A stretch of 38,739 nt of DNA from contig NZ_LGYN01000007.1 of the NCBI RefSeq assembly GCF_001307105.1, positions 1 to 38,739 on the forward strand, given 5' to 3'. The position numbers and the translations under genes are program-made. The stretch comes from Bacillus australimaris (GTDB lineage: Bacteria > Bacillota > Bacilli > Bacillales > Bacillaceae). Under the pieces are notes generated by a model. The model saw only the letters and a list, made by a program, of their open reading frames with translations. It was not told the origin of the DNA and did not search any database. Shown here piece by piece: positions 35,637 through 38,739 of the stretch (its first letter is position 1; each line of letters opens with the position of its first letter).

Positions 35637-36099
35637 TTATATTCACCCACATGACTAATGCATCTTCTCCATTATCCGTATAATAATTCTTTCGAATAGA
35701 AGCTGGTCTGAAACCGAGCTTTTCGTAGAGGGATTGTGCTGGTGTATTCGAAACCCGCACCTCTAAAGAAAGATGATCTGTCTTTTTTTCTTTGCAAAAT
35801 TCCATGACATATCGAAGCAATGCTTCTCCGTAGCCTTTTCCTCTATGCTCAGGGAGAATCGCAATGTTCGTAATTTGTGCATCGTCCATGACAATCCAGA
35901 CTCCGCAATATCCAACAGGCTGATTATCCTCTTCAATAAGGAAATAATGGCTGTATTGGTTATGGAGAATCTCATACACAAACGATTCCTTTTTCCATGG
36001 TGCTGTAAACGAATGCACTTCAATCGTATACACCTCTGGAATATCGGCTACCGTCATTTGTCGAATGTCTACTGTGTGAAGATTATTTTTGTCCTTCAA
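35629..36099 (-). CDS. rimI: Ribosomal protein S18 N-acetyltransferase RimI
   Basis: A 156-residue GNAT acetyltransferase. The acetyl-CoA loop is [18 protein letters not shown], and the C-terminal [28 protein letters not shown] plus NGEDALVMW are typical of RimI. The best start is TTG 36099, inside the end of tsaB (17-base overlap); the length agrees with B. subtilis YdiD. Position between tsaB and tsaD is conserved. Confidence 0.92.
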   Translation of the reverse strand: MKDKNNLHTVDIRQMTVADIPEVYTIEVHSFTAPWKKESFVYEILHNQYSHYFLIEEDNQPVGYCGVWIVMDDAQITNIAILPEHRGKGYGEALLRYVMEFCKEKKTDHLSLEVRVSNTPAQSLYEKLGFRPASIRKNYYTDNGEDALVMWVNINE

Positions 36100-36772
36100 G
36101 CCATTTCACTTCCGCTTCTGCCAAACGAATATAGTTGGGAACAAGCTGATGGACATCTTCGGCAGGACGATCTGCGCCCAAAAATGCAAGCACTGAAGGT
36201 CTTGGGTTATGAAATGTCGCCTCTGCCAGCACAGCCTTATCTCCTAAAATGGAGCGAATGCTCTCTTCATGAAGATGCACATCCTGTCCAAGAAAGAGGA
36301 CAGGCTTTCCTGTCTGCTTCAGCTCATGAAGCCAATCCGTCAGCAAGATATTTTGGTCTGGTTTGACCTCTTTGATCTGACCTTCTTCAAATGTATATAA
36401 TCCGGTATAGACTTGTCCTCTTCTCGCATCAAATAACGGTGAGATCCAGCCATCAAAATATTGGCCATTTGCCGCAAGTGTTTCTAAACTTGAAACAGCC
36501 GATATCGGGATAGACAGCGTCCACGCAAGTGTTTTTGCTATGGTCACACCGATTCTGACTCCTGTGTAGGAGCCAGGACCTTTTGCCACAACGATTTTGC
36601 TTAGTTCGCTTGGTGTTACACCACATTCTTTCATCAATGCTTCAACAGTCGGCATCGCTCGGACGGAATGGTTCTTTTTTAAATACGTGATGCTCTCGCC
36701 AATTACAGTAAAATCTCTTACAAGAGCAATTCCTAGTGTATGGTTTGATGTATCAATAGCCAGTATGGTCAA
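36083..36772 (-). CDS. tsaB: t6A synthesis protein TsaB
   Basis: A 229-residue ASKHA-fold partner of TsaD. It has MTILAIDTSNHTLGIAL at the N-terminus, VAKGPGSYTGVRIGVTIAKTLAW, and PLFDARRGQVYTGLY. It lacks the TsaD metal motif, as expected. It starts inside the end of tsaE (20-base overlap). Confidence 0.95.
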   Translation of the reverse strand: MTILAIDTSNHTLGIALVRDFTVIGESITYLKKNHSVRAMPTVEALMKECGVTPSELSKIVVAKGPGSYTGVRIGVTIAKTLAWTLSIPISAVSSLETLAANGQYFDGWISPLFDARRGQVYTGLYTFEEGQIKEVKPDQNILLTDWLHELKQTGKPVLFLGQDVHLHEESIRSILGDKAVLAEATFHNPRPSVLAFLGADRPAEDVHQLVPNYIRLAEAEVKWLEGQK

Positions 36773-37229
36773 ATTCTTTCATCTCCTTACAAAGGGTCTC
36801 ATAACGCTCCCCTTTTGCATCAAACGTGAGATGACGTTCTTCTTCACGTTCTGTTCTCAGCATTTCAATTTTTAAATAGGAAGAAGGCAATTGGGGTTCA
36901 ATCAGATGCGCCCATTCAACCAAGCATACACCTTCACCCTCAAAATATTCTTCGAGTCCGATATCTTCTTCTGCATCTTCCATACGGTACACGTCCATAT
37001 GATAAAGTGGCAGTCTGCCATCAGTATATTCTTTAATAATTGTAAAAGTAGGGCTGTTGACGATACGGGTAATTCCTAAGCCTTCCGCAAAGCCTTTTGA
37101 AAAAGTTGTTTTGCCTGCGCCTAAATCTCCTTCTAATGTCAATACATCGCCTGGCATCACAAGTTTGGCCAAAGCAGCAGCAATTCGTTTCGTCTCATCC
37201 GCACCTTTAGTCGTCCATGTTAATTTCAC
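36753..37229 (-). CDS. tsaE: t6A synthesis ATPase TsaE
   Basis: A 158-residue P-loop ATPase with Walker A in LEGDLGAGKTTFSKGFAEGLG, SPTFTIIKEY, and CLVEWAHLIEPQLP. The frame is open from a GTG at 37241, but GTGAGGTGA lies eight bases before GTG 37229 and the resulting length equals B. subtilis YdiB, so 37229 is chosen. It drives the TsaD-TsaB complex in t6A synthesis. Confidence 0.93.
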   Translation of the reverse strand: MKLTWTTKGADETKRIAAALAKLVMPGDVLTLEGDLGAGKTTFSKGFAEGLGITRIVNSPTFTIIKEYTDGRLPLYHMDVYRMEDAEEDIGLEEYFEGEGVCLVEWAHLIEPQLPSSYLKIEMLRTEREEERHLTFDAKGERYETLCKEMKEFDHTGY

Positions 37230-37242
37230 TGTTGATGTCACC

Positions 37243-38220
37243 TCACTTCTTAAAATGATTATATCCTTTTTTCATTAACACTGTTTGTTGATCATTGTCT
37301 GTTAACATAACACTAGCTGCTTGATCATTTTTGACTTGTCCTATACGCGTGATCTGAATGTCTTCGTTTTTACATTGCGATTCAAAACTTTCCCAATCAG
37401 ATTCTGGAATCGTACCAGTTAAAACAAAGTCCTCTCCCCCAAACAACACCCATTCTAGCCAGTCTTTGCGCAGCATCGGTAAATCTGGATGGATTGGGAG
37501 CTTATCAGCCTCAATCTCTATCGTCACACAGCTCGCTTCAGCAATCTCATTCAGCTCACTCGCTATTCCATCACTCACATCATTCAAGGTCACCCGCGGG
37601 AAGCTGGAACAAATGAGACCAGCAGCAATATGGGGCAGAGGCATTTTGTGACGCTTAAGAAAAAAAGTAGCGTCGACCGTCTGAGAAGGGACTTCTTCGT
37701 TCATTAAGAGTGATAACCCAGCAGCTGATGAACCGAGTTCACCTGTGACAAAGACAACGTCTCCAGTCTGAGCACTGTGACGATAACAAGCTGCTCCCTT
37801 TGGAACCTCACCAATGACCGTCACCGTAATGACAAAGTCACTGCGGGTAGCTACTGTATCTCCACCAATCAAATCCATATGATAAGTGTCAGCCAACGCT
37901 TTCATTCCTTCGTAAAGAGCTGTAACGATGGTCTCATCACCATGAGGCGGGATCGCAAGCGATACAAGATAATACTTTGGGGTTCCTCCCATTGCAGCGA
38001 TATCACTGACATTGACCGCCAGTGCCTTAAAGCCCACTTCAAAAGGTGTAGAAAAGTCAAAACGAAAATGAACATGCTCCACCATTGTATCAACACAAAC
38101 GACCTCTTCACAATGTGAATGAGGTTGATAAACACTTGCATCATCACCGATGCCCATGATCAAAGAGCGATGATGTGTTTCTTTTGGTGTGATTCGGTGA
38201 ATAAGATCAAATTCATCCAT
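37243..38220 (-). CDS. thiL: Thiamine-monophosphate kinase ThiL
   Basis: A 325-residue enzyme that phosphorylates thiamine monophosphate to the active pyrophosphate. It has the AIRS-family fold with GIGDDASVY near the N-terminus, CVDTMVEHVHFRFDFSTPFEVGFKALAVNVSDIAAMGGTP split by the metal-binding Asp residues, and FGGEDFVLTGT toward the end. First gene of the operon with tsaE, tsaB, rimI and tsaD. In B. subtilis (ydiA) it also follows the trnE tRNA genes. Confidence 0.95.
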   Translation of the reverse strand: MDEFDLIHRITPKETHHRSLIMGIGDDASVYQPHSHCEEVVCVDTMVEHVHFRFDFSTPFEVGFKALAVNVSDIAAMGGTPKYYLVSLAIPPHGDETIVTALYEGMKALADTYHMDLIGGDTVATRSDFVITVTVIGEVPKGAACYRHSAQTGDVVFVTGELGSSAAGLSLLMNEEVPSQTVDATFFLKRHKMPLPHIAAGLICSSFPRVTLNDVSDGIASELNEIAEASCVTIEIEADKLPIHPDLPMLRKDWLEWVLFGGEDFVLTGTIPESDWESFESQCKNEDIQITRIGQVKNDQAASVMLTDNDQQTVLMKKGYNHFKK

Positions 38221-38285
38221 AAAAAGACAGCCCCTTCATGCAATCAATAAATTAAGTAAACATGATGTCAAACACAGCTAGTATT

Positions 38286-38314
38286 AGTGTAGCGAATATA
38301 CGTCTCAGTTCCAA
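38286..38314 (-). promoter_or_regulatory. Probable SigA promoter of the thiL operon
   Basis: Minus-strand TTGGAA (38309-38314), 17 bases, TACACT (38286-38291), 65 bases before thiL. A TTGACA at 38266-38271 nearer the gene has only a weak -10 partner and is a second candidate. Confidence 0.5.
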
Positions 38315-38333
38315 CTAAAAATGATATAAAGAA

Positions 38334-38357
38334 AGCCTGGTGTAAAAAAACCAGGCT
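38334..38357 (-). terminator. Second terminator after the rRNA-tRNA operon
   Basis: Minus-strand AGCCTGGT pairs perfectly with ACCAGGCT around eight bases and is followed by TTCTTT. Confidence 0.75.
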
Positions 38358-38450
38358 GAGTTGAAGTAATCAATCTTTTCTTTCATATAGTGTAGCCAAA
38401 TACAAATCATTTCATTGGCATCTTGAGTGTTTGCGAAAAGAAAAAGACAT

Positions 38451-38480
38451 AAAAAAAAACGAAACTATACGTTTTCGTTT
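38451..38480 (-). terminator. Terminator of the rRNA-tRNA operon
   Basis: Minus-strand AAACGAAAAC pairs with GTTTCGTTT around a short loop and ends in nine T residues, 15 bases past tRNA-Asp. Confidence 0.85.
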
Positions 38481-38494
38481 ACAAGTCATAAAAA

Positions 38495-38571
38495 TGGCGG
38501 TCCGGACGGGACTCGAACCCGCGACCTCCTGCGTGACAGGCAGGCATTCTAACCAACTGAACTACCGGACC
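38495..38571 (-). tRNA. tRNA-Asp (anticodon GTC)
   Basis: A 77-base cloverleaf including the encoded CCA. Acceptor arm GGTCCGG/CCGGACC, T loop GGTTCGAGTC, anticodon GTC at 38535-38537. Same order (Met then Asp) as the B. subtilis trnE genes upstream of thiL. Confidence 0.97.
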
Positions 38572-38618
38572 ATTTTGGTTGCACTCAATGAGCATTCCCC
38601 ATTGGTACATAAAATAAT

Positions 38619-38696
<78 letters not shown>

Positions 38697-38714
38697 ATGA
38701 TATAAAAATGACAA

Positions 38715-38739
38715 GCTTGGCGGCGTCCTACTCTCACAG
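38715..38739 (-). rRNA. 5S rRNA, 3' end only
   Basis: The minus strand reads CTGTGAGAGTAGGACGCCGC and then CAAGC, the conserved 3' end of Bacillus 5S rRNA. The rest lies outside the window, so this is the tail of an rRNA operon. Confidence 0.9.

Overview
The window is a Bacillus chromosome segment, most probably from the Bacillus pumilus group (pumilus, safensis or altitudinis). Gene order follows the B. subtilis groESL-to-guaA neighbourhood almost gene for gene. The CotA laccase matches, as far as I can recall it, the B. pumilus type of about 509 residues. No database search was possible, so family names rest on recognised motifs, length and gene order.

Layout, left to right. 1-2100: edge of an accessory island just past the 3' end of guaA, holding the start of a Dam-type adenine methylase and a ParB-domain protein. 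2206-8297: guaA with a structured leader, then the MoxR / DUF58 / transglutaminase operon (yeaC-yeaD-yebA), all on the minus strand. 8397-16616: manganese exporter mneS (yeaB), GABA permease gabP, spore-coat laccase cotA, a carboxymuconolactone-decarboxylase-like protein, the WalR-type ydjM gene with ydjN, a secreted protein and a lipoprotein. 16678-18239: an unknown gene, a decaying paiA-paiB pair and a 27-residue membrane peptide.

18348-25910 is an AT-rich accessory block downstream of groEL, the slot where B. subtilis 168 carries the BsuMI restriction genes. It encodes an AlwI-like type II endonuclease divergent from a C5 cytosine methyltransferase, then an operon of four genes: a small charged protein, a MutL/Hsp90-type GHKL ATPase, and two proteins without clear function. 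This operon is the best candidate for an undescribed defence module.

26290-38739 is conserved core: groES-groEL with CIRCE operator, ydiL-ydiK, a NUDIX hydrolase, tatAY-tatCY, rex, moaC, the ABC-F gene ydiF, a dense DnaA-box cluster, the tsaD-rimI-tsaB-tsaE-thiL operon (tRNA t6A synthesis and thiamine), and the end of an rRNA operon (5S, tRNA-fMet, tRNA-Asp) on the minus strand.
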